A DNA stretch of 31,981 nt from the IMG/VR virus record IMGVR_UViG_3300045999_005811, positions 1 to 31,981 of that record; one strand, written 5' to 3'. Of the stretch, positions 7,363-14,526 are shown one piece after another; within the stretch, counting starts at the first letter, position 1, and each line of letters begins with the position of its first letter. The position numbers and the translations under genes are program-made. The stretch is from a virus. The notes below the pieces were generated by a model. It searched no databases and was not told the origin of the DNA. It saw only the letters and a list, made by a program, of their open reading frames with translations.

Positions 7363-9567
7363 ATGCAGATCCCGCAGGCCATGAGGGCAGCCCATCAGTG
7401 GGTGCTGTGGAAGCTCGAGAAACGTGATGGCAAGGCCACCAAGGTGCCGTACCAGGTGAACGGCAGGATGGCCAGCTCGACCGACCCAGCGCACTGGTCC
7501 AGCTTTGATGCTGTCCAGCAGGTCCTCCAGGCCAATCTGGCCACCTACACCGGCTGCGGCTTCGTCTTTGCCCCTGGTGATGACTTCGTTGGGATCGACC
7601 TCGACAACTGTATGGACGCTGACTGGCAGCTCGATGACTGGGCCAAGGATGTGCTGGCCCACCTGCCCAGCTACACCGAGGTGAGCCCCAGTGGCAAAGG
7701 TCTCAAGATCTTTTGCCTCGGCAGGCCGAACATTTCGAAGGGGCGCAGGCTCGACATACCAGGCAAGCCGGGGGCCAGGATCGAGATTTATAGCTCAGGT
7801 CGATATTTCACCGTAACTGGCGACCAGTGGGGATCGGTGGACCAGGTCCAGAACTGCCAGGCTGGAATCGACTGGCTCACCGATGTGGTGATGCCTCCCC
7901 TCGAGCCGGTCGCAGCTGCGAAGCGTGCGCCGCTGCCGAGGCATGAGCCAAGGCCCTACCAACCTGGTCGGCCAGATGCCGAGCAAAGGGCCAGACTCTA
8001 CGCCCAGAGCTATCCCGCCGCCATCAGTGGCCAGGATGGCCATGGGGTGACATTCCGCTTGGCCTGTGTGCTCGTCACAGGTTTTGAGCTGGGAATCGAT
8101 GGGGCCAGATCGATTCTCCAGGAGTGGAACCAGGGCTGCCAGCCACCATGGAGCGATCGAGAACTGGAGCACAAGCTCCGGCAGGCCGAGAATGCTGGCC
8201 GGCTCGAGGGCTCACAGGGATGGATGTTGGAGGAGGAGTCTATTCGCCTCGAGCAATCCGCAGAGCCGCTGAGCCAGACTGAGCTGGATCGCTGGGACGT
8301 TTACCTCGGTGGGCTGATGGCCCAGGCCCAGCAGGAGAGCCACAGCCGGGACTTTCCAGCCCACCTCCTGAAGGTGCCTGGATTCGTTTCCGACGTCGCC
8401 GAATGGATCACCAGCCAGAATCCCCGCAAGAATCGGGTGCTGTCTTTAGTGGCCGCGGTGGCCCTCCAGGGGGCACTGATCGGGGGCAAGTGTAAGGATC
8501 GAGCCGGCAGCCGCTCAAATCTCTATTTTGTGTGCCTGGCCCCATCCGGTGGTGGAAAGCAGGCCCCACAGACCTGCGTGAAAAAGATCCTGAACGCCAT
8601 CGGTGCTGGCCAGCTCTATGGGGGTAAAGTTTCATCCGACTCTGCACTGGCCTCGGACCTCTTGGTCAGCCGCTCCAAGCTGTACCTCTGGGATGAGGTG
8701 GGTAGGTTCATTGCCAAAACCAAGGTGCAGACTGGCGGGGCCCATCTGCATGCGGTCCAGGAGGCTCTGCTCGAGCTCTGGGGCGAGGCTGGCGGGGTAT
8801 GGAAGCAAAAGAGCTACGCTGACTCAAAGAACAACAAAGAGGTTTACCTGCCCTGCTGCAGCTTCCTGGGGATGACGGTGCCAGAGCATTTCTGGGCCGG
8901 CCTCGAGGAGGGCCATCTGCAGGACGGTTTCGCCGCGCGAATGATGGTGATTGACTCGGGGCCAAAGGCCAGATCCGAGGATATCGAGGAGACCAACCCG
9001 CCGATGGGGATCCTCGAGCTGGCCGATTACTGGATGAAGCTGAGCCCAGGAGGCAACCTGGGGAGCCAGTGGCCAGATGCCATCCTCGTACCAGAGTCGC
9101 CGGCAGCCACCGACGCATTCCGCCAGCTGGTGGCCAGGGCCGAGGATGCCGGGACCGATGAAACCGAGAACGCTGTTTGGGCCAGGTGCATCGAGAAGGC
9201 CAGAAGGCTGGCTCTGATCTATGCCTGCAGCCGTGACCATGTGGCGCCGGTGATCGATGACCTGGCCGCCAGGTGGGGAATCGACTTCGCCACCTGGTGC
9301 ACCGAGCGATTCATCGCCGTCGCTAAGGATGAAGTGGCGAGCAGCGATCCAGCCCAGCAAAAGTGGCAGAGGATCCGCAAGATCGTCAATGAATGGACCA
9401 AGCGAAAGCAGCTCTGCAGCCGAACGGCCTTGATTCGAGCCTGCAAATGGACTGCCAAGGACCTCGATAAAATACTCGAGACGATGGTCCAGGCCGGTGT
9501 GATCGAGGCCAAACAGGTGCCGTCTAGCAATGGGAAATTCGTGACGTATTACTCGGTAAAGGGGTAA
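7363..9567 (+). CDS. PrimPol-helicase replication protein
   Basis: A 734-residue fusion. Residues 1-160 fit a prim-pol (AEP-type) domain of the kind found in phage NrS-1-like polymerases: W-V-L-W-K near 13-17, acidic catalytic pair D79-x-D81 in V-G-I-D-L-D-N, S-P-S-G-K-G near 108-113, and E-I-Y-S-S-G-R-Y-F near 141-149. The second half is a P-loop ATPase with A-P-S-G-G-G-K-Q near 393-400 and Walker B-like L-Y-L-W-D-E. The last 60 residues look like a winged helix. The P-loop has Gln where Ser or Thr is usual. With no other DNA polymerase gene in the window, this protein is the best candidate for genome priming and copying. The start follows a weak GAGAGA site. Confidence 0.82.
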   Translation: MQIPQAMRAAHQWVLWKLEKRDGKATKVPYQVNGRMASSTDPAHWSSFDAVQQVLQANLATYTGCGFVFAPGDDFVGIDLDNCMDADWQLDDWAKDVLAHLPSYTEVSPSGKGLKIFCLGRPNISKGRRLDIPGKPGARIEIYSSGRYFTVTGDQWGSVDQVQNCQAGIDWLTDVVMPPLEPVAAAKRAPLPRHEPRPYQPGRPDAEQRARLYAQSYPAAISGQDGHGVTFRLACVLVTGFELGIDGARSILQEWNQGCQPPWSDRELEHKLRQAENAGRLEGSQGWMLEEESIRLEQSAEPLSQTELDRWDVYLGGLMAQAQQESHSRDFPAHLLKVPGFVSDVAEWITSQNPRKNRVLSLVAAVALQGALIGGKCKDRAGSRSNLYFVCLAPSGGGKQAPQTCVKKILNAIGAGQLYGGKVSSDSALASDLLVSRSKLYLWDEVGRFIAKTKVQTGGAHLHAVQEALLELWGEAGGVWKQKSYADSKNNKEVYLPCCSFLGMTVPEHFWAGLEEGHLQDGFAARMMVIDSGPKARSEDIEETNPPMGILELADYWMKLSPGGNLGSQWPDAILVPESPAATDAFRQLVARAEDAGTDETENAVWARCIEKARRLALIYACSRDHVAPVIDDLAARWGIDFATWCTERFIAVAKDEVASSDPAQQKWQRIRKIVNEWTKRKQLCSRTALIRACKWTAKDLDKILETMVQAGVIEAKQVPSSNGKFVTYYSVKG

Positions 9568-9569
9568 CC

Positions 9570-9647
9570 ATGGAGCTGCATGAGCTGGTTGGGATCGCCG
9601 CCGTCCTTGTCTTGATTCTGGCCGTTTATTGGATTGGAGATCTGTGA
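9570..9647 (+). CDS. 25-residue single-pass membrane peptide
   Basis: A very short open frame that starts just after the PrimPol stop, behind AAAGGGG, and ends in a TGATG overlap with the next gene. The peptide is M-E-L-H-E followed by about 17 hydrophobic residues and I-G-D-L, so it should form one membrane helix. The good ribosome site and start-stop coupling argue that it is translated. Its function is unknown; it may simply couple translation of the downstream gene. Confidence 0.5.
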   Translation: MELHELVGIAAVLVLILAVYWIGDL

Positions 9648-10000
9648 TGTTTTACCTGACTGGTCCCTACTCTCACCCCGATCTGGCTGTCCGCTGCCTG
9701 AGGTTCAACCAGATGAACATCATTGCTGGAAAGCTGATGAAGGATGGGTGCCACATTTTCTCGCCCATCAGCCACTGGCACCCAATCGCTGAAGCAGTCT
9801 TTCTGTATACCGATCCCAGGCTCTGGGAATCTTACAACCTTTCCGTGCTCGACAGGTGCACCAGGTTGGTGGTCGCAATGCTTCCTGGCTGGGCCGCGTC
9901 CGAAGAAATCCATTTGGAACTGGAGTTCGCCAAGTCGATCAATCTTCCGATCATCCAGCTCGATCCAGAGCCGTTCTTGGTTGGCTTTGCGGCTACCTGA
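9647..10000 (+). CDS. DUF1937-family protein (nucleoside deoxyribosyltransferase-like fold)
   Basis: A 117-residue protein starting M-F-Y-L-T-G-P-Y-S-H-P, then F-S-P-I-S-H-W-H-P-I near residue 38, and ending with a L-P-G-W-x-x-S-x-E-I-x-x-E segment. This is the DUF1937 pattern, related to nucleoside 2-deoxyribosyltransferases and possibly acting on nucleotides; the reaction is not known. The ATG at 9647 is chosen because it overlaps the previous TGA (TGATG). It is the last + strand gene of the replication module, and its 3' end overlaps the convergent HNH gene by 8 bases. Confidence 0.75.
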   Translation: MFYLTGPYSHPDLAVRCLRFNQMNIIAGKLMKDGCHIFSPISHWHPIAEAVFLYTDPRLWESYNLSVLDRCTRLVVAMLPGWAASEEIHLELEFAKSINLPIIQLDPEPFLVGFAAT

Positions 10001-10445
10001 GGATTGGCCGACCTGCTAGCACCTGGCCAGCATGCTCGATCACTCGCGGATTGTAGGCTCTCCAGCTGGGTCGCTCTGGGGCCCAGGGTCCATCAGGATC
10101 ATGGCCCACTCGGAAATGGTGCTCTCGGCAAAGTGTGATGAGGTTGGACTCCACGAGCTCGAGATCTGGCCGCAGATAGAACGGGATGATGTGGTGAACG
10201 TTCAGCTCGATCCGTCGTCCGCATGCTGCGCAGGCTGGGTTCTTAGCGACGAATGCCGCCCTCGTCTCTGGCCAAAGATCGCTTCGGTCGCCCTCCAGCC
10301 TTGGAGGATAATCGACGGATTCCCGCTGCTCGTATGGTGGCGGTGGGGAGAAGATTGGATTCTTCGTGGCCCAGGAAGTGATCGCCGCCATCGCCACCAC
10401 CACGATGGCAATCATGAGATCGAGGGCCCAGCTATTCTTGAGCAT
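9993..10445 (-). CDS. HNH endonuclease with N-terminal membrane segment
   Basis: A 150-residue protein. Residues about 9-26 are strongly hydrophobic (one membrane helix), then a Pro-rich linker, then an HNH domain: C72-x-x-C75, V-H84-H85-I, N101 and C106-x-x-H109-H110. HNH nucleases often help phage packaging or cos cleavage; a membrane-tethered form is less usual. AAGGAGG ten bases before the ATG at 10445 decides the start, which overlaps the upstream gene by 14 bases. It is the last gene of the late operon, far from the terminase. A shorter form from the internal Met at residue 11 is possible. Confidence 0.8.
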   Translation of the reverse strand: MLKNSWALDLMIAIVVVAMAAITSWATKNPIFSPPPPYEQRESVDYPPRLEGDRSDLWPETRAAFVAKNPACAACGRRIELNVHHIIPFYLRPDLELVESNLITLCREHHFRVGHDPDGPWAPERPSWRAYNPRVIEHAGQVLAGRPILR

Positions 10446-10626
10446 CGAGATCAAGCCTCCTTCGTACCCGCTCCACTGTTGCATTGGTCCTTGCCCTGTA
10501 ATAGCCAACAAACCACTGACGCCTGGCAGGATGACCCTTGGGGAATGGATTGGTGTCGGCGTCGAGCCCTTCCTCCCAGGCAAATTCCCCCTGCTCCTCT
10601 GGATTCAGCAGATCTTCGATTTCCAT
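10432..10626 (-). CDS. Ribosome modulation factor-like small protein
   Basis: A 64-residue basic protein with F-A-W-E-E-G-L-D-A, N-P-F-P-x-G-H-P-A-R-R-x-W-x-x-G-Y-x-x-A-R. The pattern G-x-x-A...N-P-F/Y...W-x-x-G-x-x-x-A is that of RMF-like and CrpP-like small proteins found on phages and plasmids. RMF binds ribosomes, but whether this phage form does is unknown. The start overlaps the upstream stop (TGATG) and the 3' end overlaps the HNH gene. Confidence 0.6.
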   Translation of the reverse strand: MEIEDLLNPEEQGEFAWEEGLDADTNPFPKGHPARRQWFVGYYRARTNATVERVRRRLDLDAQE

Positions 10627-11135
10627 CAGGTTTCAGCCCCCCACCAATCGGCTCGCCCAATGTCCGCAGTCTGGCAGTCCTCCTTGGCTCTCCGGCATGC
10701 CTCGCGGATCAGCGATCGCCATGGATCAAAGGGATCCAGCCAGCTCATGGCACCGGTGGCCACAGCTCGGATCGCTGCCACGATTGTGACGTCCCAGGCA
10801 AACTCTTTGGCGTTGTTTTTGAGCCGGCCAGCCAAGCGATCGATTTCCTCGAGGCACTTTGCCCAGCCAAGTCGATTCATCTCGTTTTGCACCTCCCTGC
10901 ATCTGCAGCCCTTTGGCGGATCGATCCCAAAATGGTGCTTGATCAGCTTGCCCACCCAGTCGCCTGGCCGATCGGCTCGGTTCTCAACGAATGAACGCGA
11001 TGCTGTGCGACGAATCACCTGTTTGAGTGAACTATCCGAAATTACCGGAGAGTTCGCCGGACAGCAGGCGAACTGCGTGACCGGAACTGGTGCGAAATGA
11101 ACAACTCCGCATCGCGGGCAGGTGCTTTCGATCAT
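10626..11135 (-). CDS. Unknown zinc-ribbon protein
   Basis: A 169-residue protein. The N-terminus has C-P-R-C-G and later C-C (residues about 6-28), consistent with a zinc ribbon. The middle has L-I-K-H-H-F-G-I-D-P-P-K-G-C-R-C then N-E-M-N-R-L-G-W-A-K-C, a Cys-containing helical segment that I have seen in other phage proteins of unknown role. The ATG at 11135 forms an ATGA overlap with the upstream stop, which rules out the longer frame from 11231. Function is unknown; late-operon position suggests a virion or regulatory protein. Confidence 0.6.
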   Translation of the reverse strand: MIESTCPRCGVVHFAPVPVTQFACCPANSPVISDSSLKQVIRRTASRSFVENRADRPGDWVGKLIKHHFGIDPPKGCRCREVQNEMNRLGWAKCLEEIDRLAGRLKNNAKEFAWDVTIVAAIRAVATGAMSWLDPFDPWRSLIREACRRAKEDCQTADIGRADWWGAET

Positions 11136-12634
11136 GGTGCGCACGCGATGGTGAGGGTGATTGTGTTGGGTGCTGTTTTGTTGCTGGTTGGTACCGTGAC
11201 GTCGACCGGTGGTGCTGAATCGAGGCAGCATTCAGACCGCCAGATTTGGCACTTGTTGTCAGCCGCTCCTGGTGCTGATCCGGTGTCGCTGCATTGCGTC
11301 AACAGGCAGCCATCAAAGACAGCGGTGATATCTTGGGCAACCTCTGGAGTACCAACAAAATTGATCGAGTGAGCGCCACAAATGGCTGTGCAACTCTTGG
11401 TCAGCGTGCCAGCGTAGAAGGCTCGATATAGCAGGTAGGATCCACAGTCCTCATCGCATCGGGTCGGTTCCATCGCGTTGTTGATGAATTGCCCGTAGCC
11501 GTCAATGACTTCATGGTTGCAGAGAAAAACGGGATCGGTACCAGCAGCATTGAAGGCAGGCAGAACGCCAAACATTGGATCCCGTGAATTTGCCGTCTCA
11601 GTGCGAATCGGAAACGCGTTGAAATCACCCAGGATCTGCGGCTCGCCCCAGTAGTTGACGAAACAGAGAGGATCGCCGTACGGCTTGTCGTTCCACTGGG
11701 TATCGGACACCGTGCCGTCTGGATCGCAAAAGACATCGGGAAACCCGCAGCCTTCATTGAGGCAGTAGGTCGAGGTTGTCAGCTCGTTCCATGTTGGCGT
11801 TGCGTTGCACATCATGTAGCGATAGGAAATGAATTCCTCGTTTGTGGTGCCCAAAAATGGATAGCCGCGCTGGCAATGAAACTGGCCGTAAAAATCTTCG
11901 CCAGAAAGCTCGCCTCCGCAATCCTCAGTGGGAACCTGGCAATCGGAATCGAGCGAGCAATTTGAGTTGTAGTATGAGGTCAGTGAATAGCTTAGGTAAC
12001 GCTCGACGCTCCACCTGGTGTCTCTGGCGATCTTGTACTGAACGTCTTGATTGGCTCCGTTAATGACGAATCGCAGCTCAACGCTATACTCATCCCAGAC
12101 GCGAATTTTGACTTTCGCCGTCAGGTCGTCGAGCTTTTGCGTGAGGATCCAGTATTCATTGAACTGGCAAGGAAACCCAGGCTCACCGATGACTGGATCT
12201 GGATCGAGCTTGATCATCACCCCACACGGAACGCAAACGTCAGCAGGGGTCGGTGGTCCACCAGGACCGCCCCCACCTTCGCCACCACCACCAACTCCTG
12301 GACCGCCGCCACCACCTGGGCCTGGTGGCTCGGTGACGTTGCAGCATCCGTTCTGCTCGCCTGGCCGTGGTCCGTTTAGGAATCCTTGCCAGCAGTCACC
12401 GATCCTCCCGTCGTAGGCATGATCGATATAGTAGTCGAGGAGATCGTATTCCGTTTTGGCAGTGCAATGCGTAAGCAGCAGCAAGCAGCCTGGAATCGCG
12501 TTGATCGCTTTGTTGACCGACCAGGAAACGGTTTCGCTGCCCATCGTTACCGAGATGTTCGAAATGGTCTTAGTACACGGCGAGCATTCACCACCCGCAC
12601 AACACTGACAACCGGCTGCGTGTCTGTTTGGCAT
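11132..12634 (-). CDS. Large cysteine-rich protein with glycine-rich linker (probable distal tail or surface protein)
   Basis: A 500-residue protein with 33 cysteines by my count, many as C-C, C-x-x-C and C-x-C pairs near the N-terminus. A Gly/Pro low-complexity hinge covers about residues 103-129. The C-terminal part is rich in Asn, Asp, Tyr and Thr. Such a protein would be stabilised by disulfides or metal outside the cell. Position downstream of the tape measure and distal tail genes suggests a tail-tip or receptor-binding role (inference). I recognise no family. The start overlaps the upstream stop (TGATG). Confidence 0.65.
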   Translation of the reverse strand: MPNRHAAGCQCCAGGECSPCTKTISNISVTMGSETVSWSVNKAINAIPGCLLLLTHCTAKTEYDLLDYYIDHAYDGRIGDCWQGFLNGPRPGEQNGCCNVTEPPGPGGGGGPGVGGGGEGGGGPGGPPTPADVCVPCGVMIKLDPDPVIGEPGFPCQFNEYWILTQKLDDLTAKVKIRVWDEYSVELRFVINGANQDVQYKIARDTRWSVERYLSYSLTSYYNSNCSLDSDCQVPTEDCGGELSGEDFYGQFHCQRGYPFLGTTNEEFISYRYMMCNATPTWNELTTSTYCLNEGCGFPDVFCDPDGTVSDTQWNDKPYGDPLCFVNYWGEPQILGDFNAFPIRTETANSRDPMFGVLPAFNAAGTDPVFLCNHEVIDGYGQFINNAMEPTRCDEDCGSYLLYRAFYAGTLTKSCTAICGAHSINFVGTPEVAQDITAVFDGCLLTQCSDTGSAPGAADNKCQIWRSECCLDSAPPVDVTVPTSNKTAPNTITLTIACAP

Positions 12635-13002
12635 CAGCTGATTCCACAGTTGAGCAATAGGGTACGGTTTGCCGCCTCGCTTGGTGAAGCATTGCTGATC
12701 ACTCTGAGGAGAGTCGGGCTGGTTGAAGAGGCACCAATCACGCCGCGAAAAGCAGCAGCATCCAATGCCACATGCCTGGCCTCGGCTGTCCCAATCGCGA
12801 CAGTGTACTCCGTGCCTTCCTTGTACAGTCTGCGATAGCTCGCACCCTGATCGTCAGAGACTTCGAATCGCAGGCTCGTGCCAGTCATTGCCGAGGGCAC
12901 CACAATGGACTGGGGGGTCTTGTCCAATGGAATGGTCACAGCAGCACTAGCCACAGCGCCGCTGGAGATCGTAACAGTCACCCGCTCAAGCTTTGTCGCC
13001 AT
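12634..13002 (-). CDS. Unknown beta-rich late protein
   Basis: A 122-residue product starting M-A-T-K-L-E-R-V-T-V-T-I, with alternating polar and hydrophobic strands that suggest a beta sandwich (V-A-I-G-T-A, F-E-V-S-D-D). The ATG at 13002 comes one base after the upstream stop and has a GAGG about 9 bases before it; the frame extends back to 13017 but that would overlap the previous gene. It is probably a small virion protein. No family recognised. Confidence 0.55.
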   Translation of the reverse strand: MATKLERVTVTISSGAVASAAVTIPLDKTPQSIVVPSAMTGTSLRFEVSDDQGASYRRLYKEGTEYTVAIGTAEARHVALDAAAFRGVIGASSTSPTLLRVISNASPSEAANRTLLLNCGIS

Positions 13003-13003
13003 G

Positions 13004-13618
13004 TCAGCAGTCCTCAAAATCTACGAACCATAAACCAGTGTACCATTCCCTCTTGCACTGCACCCAGCGATCGGCAGCGATCGCCGCGTCACTCAGATTG
13101 TAAACGGTCATTGTTTCGCCGGTGGTGGTGATCGTCGTGCCAACCAGCTTGTGGGCTGTCACGCTGCCAGATCCAGCAGTTGTCCCGCTGCGGGCTGTGA
13201 TCCCGCCAGTGTTCACCTTGGCGATCATTCCCCAGCCTGGCCTGGCGTAGACGTCGACAACAATCAGCGTCCCGTCCTGAGTTCTTGTCGCCAGAAAGTA
13301 TTCGTTGTCTTTGATGAATCGATCGCTCAGGTTATAAACCAGCCCAGACACCGGCGTGCTGTTCGGCTCATGTGGCTCCAGGATCCCAGTGGCCTTGTTT
13401 CTGAGTGCGATCTGGGCGTCGCCGGTGGAGAATGCTGGAGTGGCTGCACCATAGCTGCCGGCTGCGATGTCTTCCTCAGCTCGCATCAGCCAAGAAGCCC
13501 CAACGTTGGCCGGGATCCTCCGCTCGGTTGGTGTTGAGTAGGCTGTCACCTGTTCGCGCACCATGCGCTGCACAGCAGCTGCGAGCTCAGGAGTCAGGAC
13601 GGCTGCGCGTCTGGCCAT
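13004..13618 (-). CDS. Probable distal tail protein, helical N-terminus and beta C-terminal domain
   Basis: A 204-residue protein. Residues 1-35 are helical (T-P-E-L-A-A-A-V-Q-R-M-V-R-E-Q) and may attach to the virion; the rest is beta-rich with repeated V-Y-N-L-S-D at two places. The start at 13618 forms a TAATG overlap with the upstream stop and is preferred over the ATG at 13633. It is probably a tail-tip or fibre component by position. No family is certain. Confidence 0.55.
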   Translation of the reverse strand: MARRAAVLTPELAAAVQRMVREQVTAYSTPTERRIPANVGASWLMRAEEDIAAGSYGAATPAFSTGDAQIALRNKATGILEPHEPNSTPVSGLVYNLSDRFIKDNEYFLATRTQDGTLIVVDVYARPGWGMIAKVNTGGITARSGTTAGSGSVTAHKLVGTTITTTGETMTVYNLSDAAIAADRWVQCKREWYTGLWFVDFEDC

Positions 13619-14526
13619 TATGCCCAGCTCCATGGCCCAAGGCCGAGGACGTTGAAATCCACCGCCTGGTACCGGTTGAATGCCGGAGAGATAAATACCG
13701 GAGTGGTGAGACTGGTGTTCTTCCCGCCGGTGCCGTTAAGGTTGCCGGTGACCTGCTGAAAAGCATCGTCGCCAAACGGGATTCGGTTGCCGCTGCCTTT
13801 GGTGCCACCAGACCAATAGAAAGTGCCTTCGTCCAGCAGCTTGATCCTCCAGCCTTCGTTGCCGTTGTACCAGAACTTGAAGCGGTATTCGACCTGCCAA
13901 TACCTCGTCGCGTCCTTCCGCTGCTGCTGCGCGGTGATCTCGGAGCAGAGCACCTGGTTGGCCGACCAGCCCCAGAATGGCTGGCTGTTGACCCTGTTCA
14001 TGTAGCTCTGGATCTGAAGGTGGTCGAAATACAGCTCAGCCCTGCTAATCGTCAAGACTGGGATCGACTCAGGCGTGGTCAGTGGTGGCAACTGCTCGCC
14101 GGCAGAGTTCAGGATCGGCCTCGTCGGGTCCTGGGCATCATAGATCAGTGGCACCTCGATGGTCTCAGCCGACCAGGACCAAACTGGCGTCAGGTCCCAT
14201 GGCTCCTGGTTCATCTCGTTTGGCCGTAGTGCCGTGTTGTCAAAGGTGCATTCGACCTCCCAGACCCCCTGGCCAATCTCCACCGGGCTGCGCCGGTTGC
14301 AGAACGCACCCGGTGCAATGTCGGAGGCAGCACCCAGAGCCGGGACGCCTGGCACCAGTAGCACCTGATCCTCTCTGGCCAGTGCATCTCTGCTGCCAGT
14401 CAGCCCTGGCCCAGTGGTCATCACTACCACATAAACGAGGGAATGCTCGACGTTCACCCGGAAATTGTCCAGGTTGATTGTCTCAGATCCGTTGATCCCG
14501 ATTCGTGGGCCAAAGCACGCGCTCAT
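13618..14526 (-). CDS. Distal tail protein of unknown family
   Basis: A 302-residue protein directly downstream of the tape measure gene, the usual place for distal tail or tail-tip genes in siphoviruses. It has Trp-rich strands such as W-Q-V-E-Y-R-F-K-F-W and W-D-L-T-P-V-W-S-W, indicating a beta-rich fold. The start overlaps the tape measure stop (ATGA) and the stop overlaps the next gene (TAATG). The assignment is from position and composition only. Confidence 0.6.
   Translation of the reverse strand: MSACFGPRIGINGSETINLDNFRVNVEHSLVYVVVMTTGPGLTGSRDALAREDQVLLVPGVPALGAASDIAPGAFCNRRSPVEIGQGVWEVECTFDNTALRPNEMNQEPWDLTPVWSWSAETIEVPLIYDAQDPTRPILNSAGEQLPPLTTPESIPVLTISRAELYFDHLQIQSYMNRVNSQPFWGWSANQVLCSEITAQQQRKDATRYWQVEYRFKFWYNGNEGWRIKLLDEGTFYWSGGTKGSGNRIPFGDDAFQQVTGNLNGTGGKNTSLTTPVFISPAFNRYQAVDFNVLGLGPWSWA

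Noticed and set aside
10032-10994. 320-codon open frame on the + strand
   Set aside because: It is antisense to the HNH, RMF-like and zinc-ribbon genes, which have recognisable motifs and linked starts.
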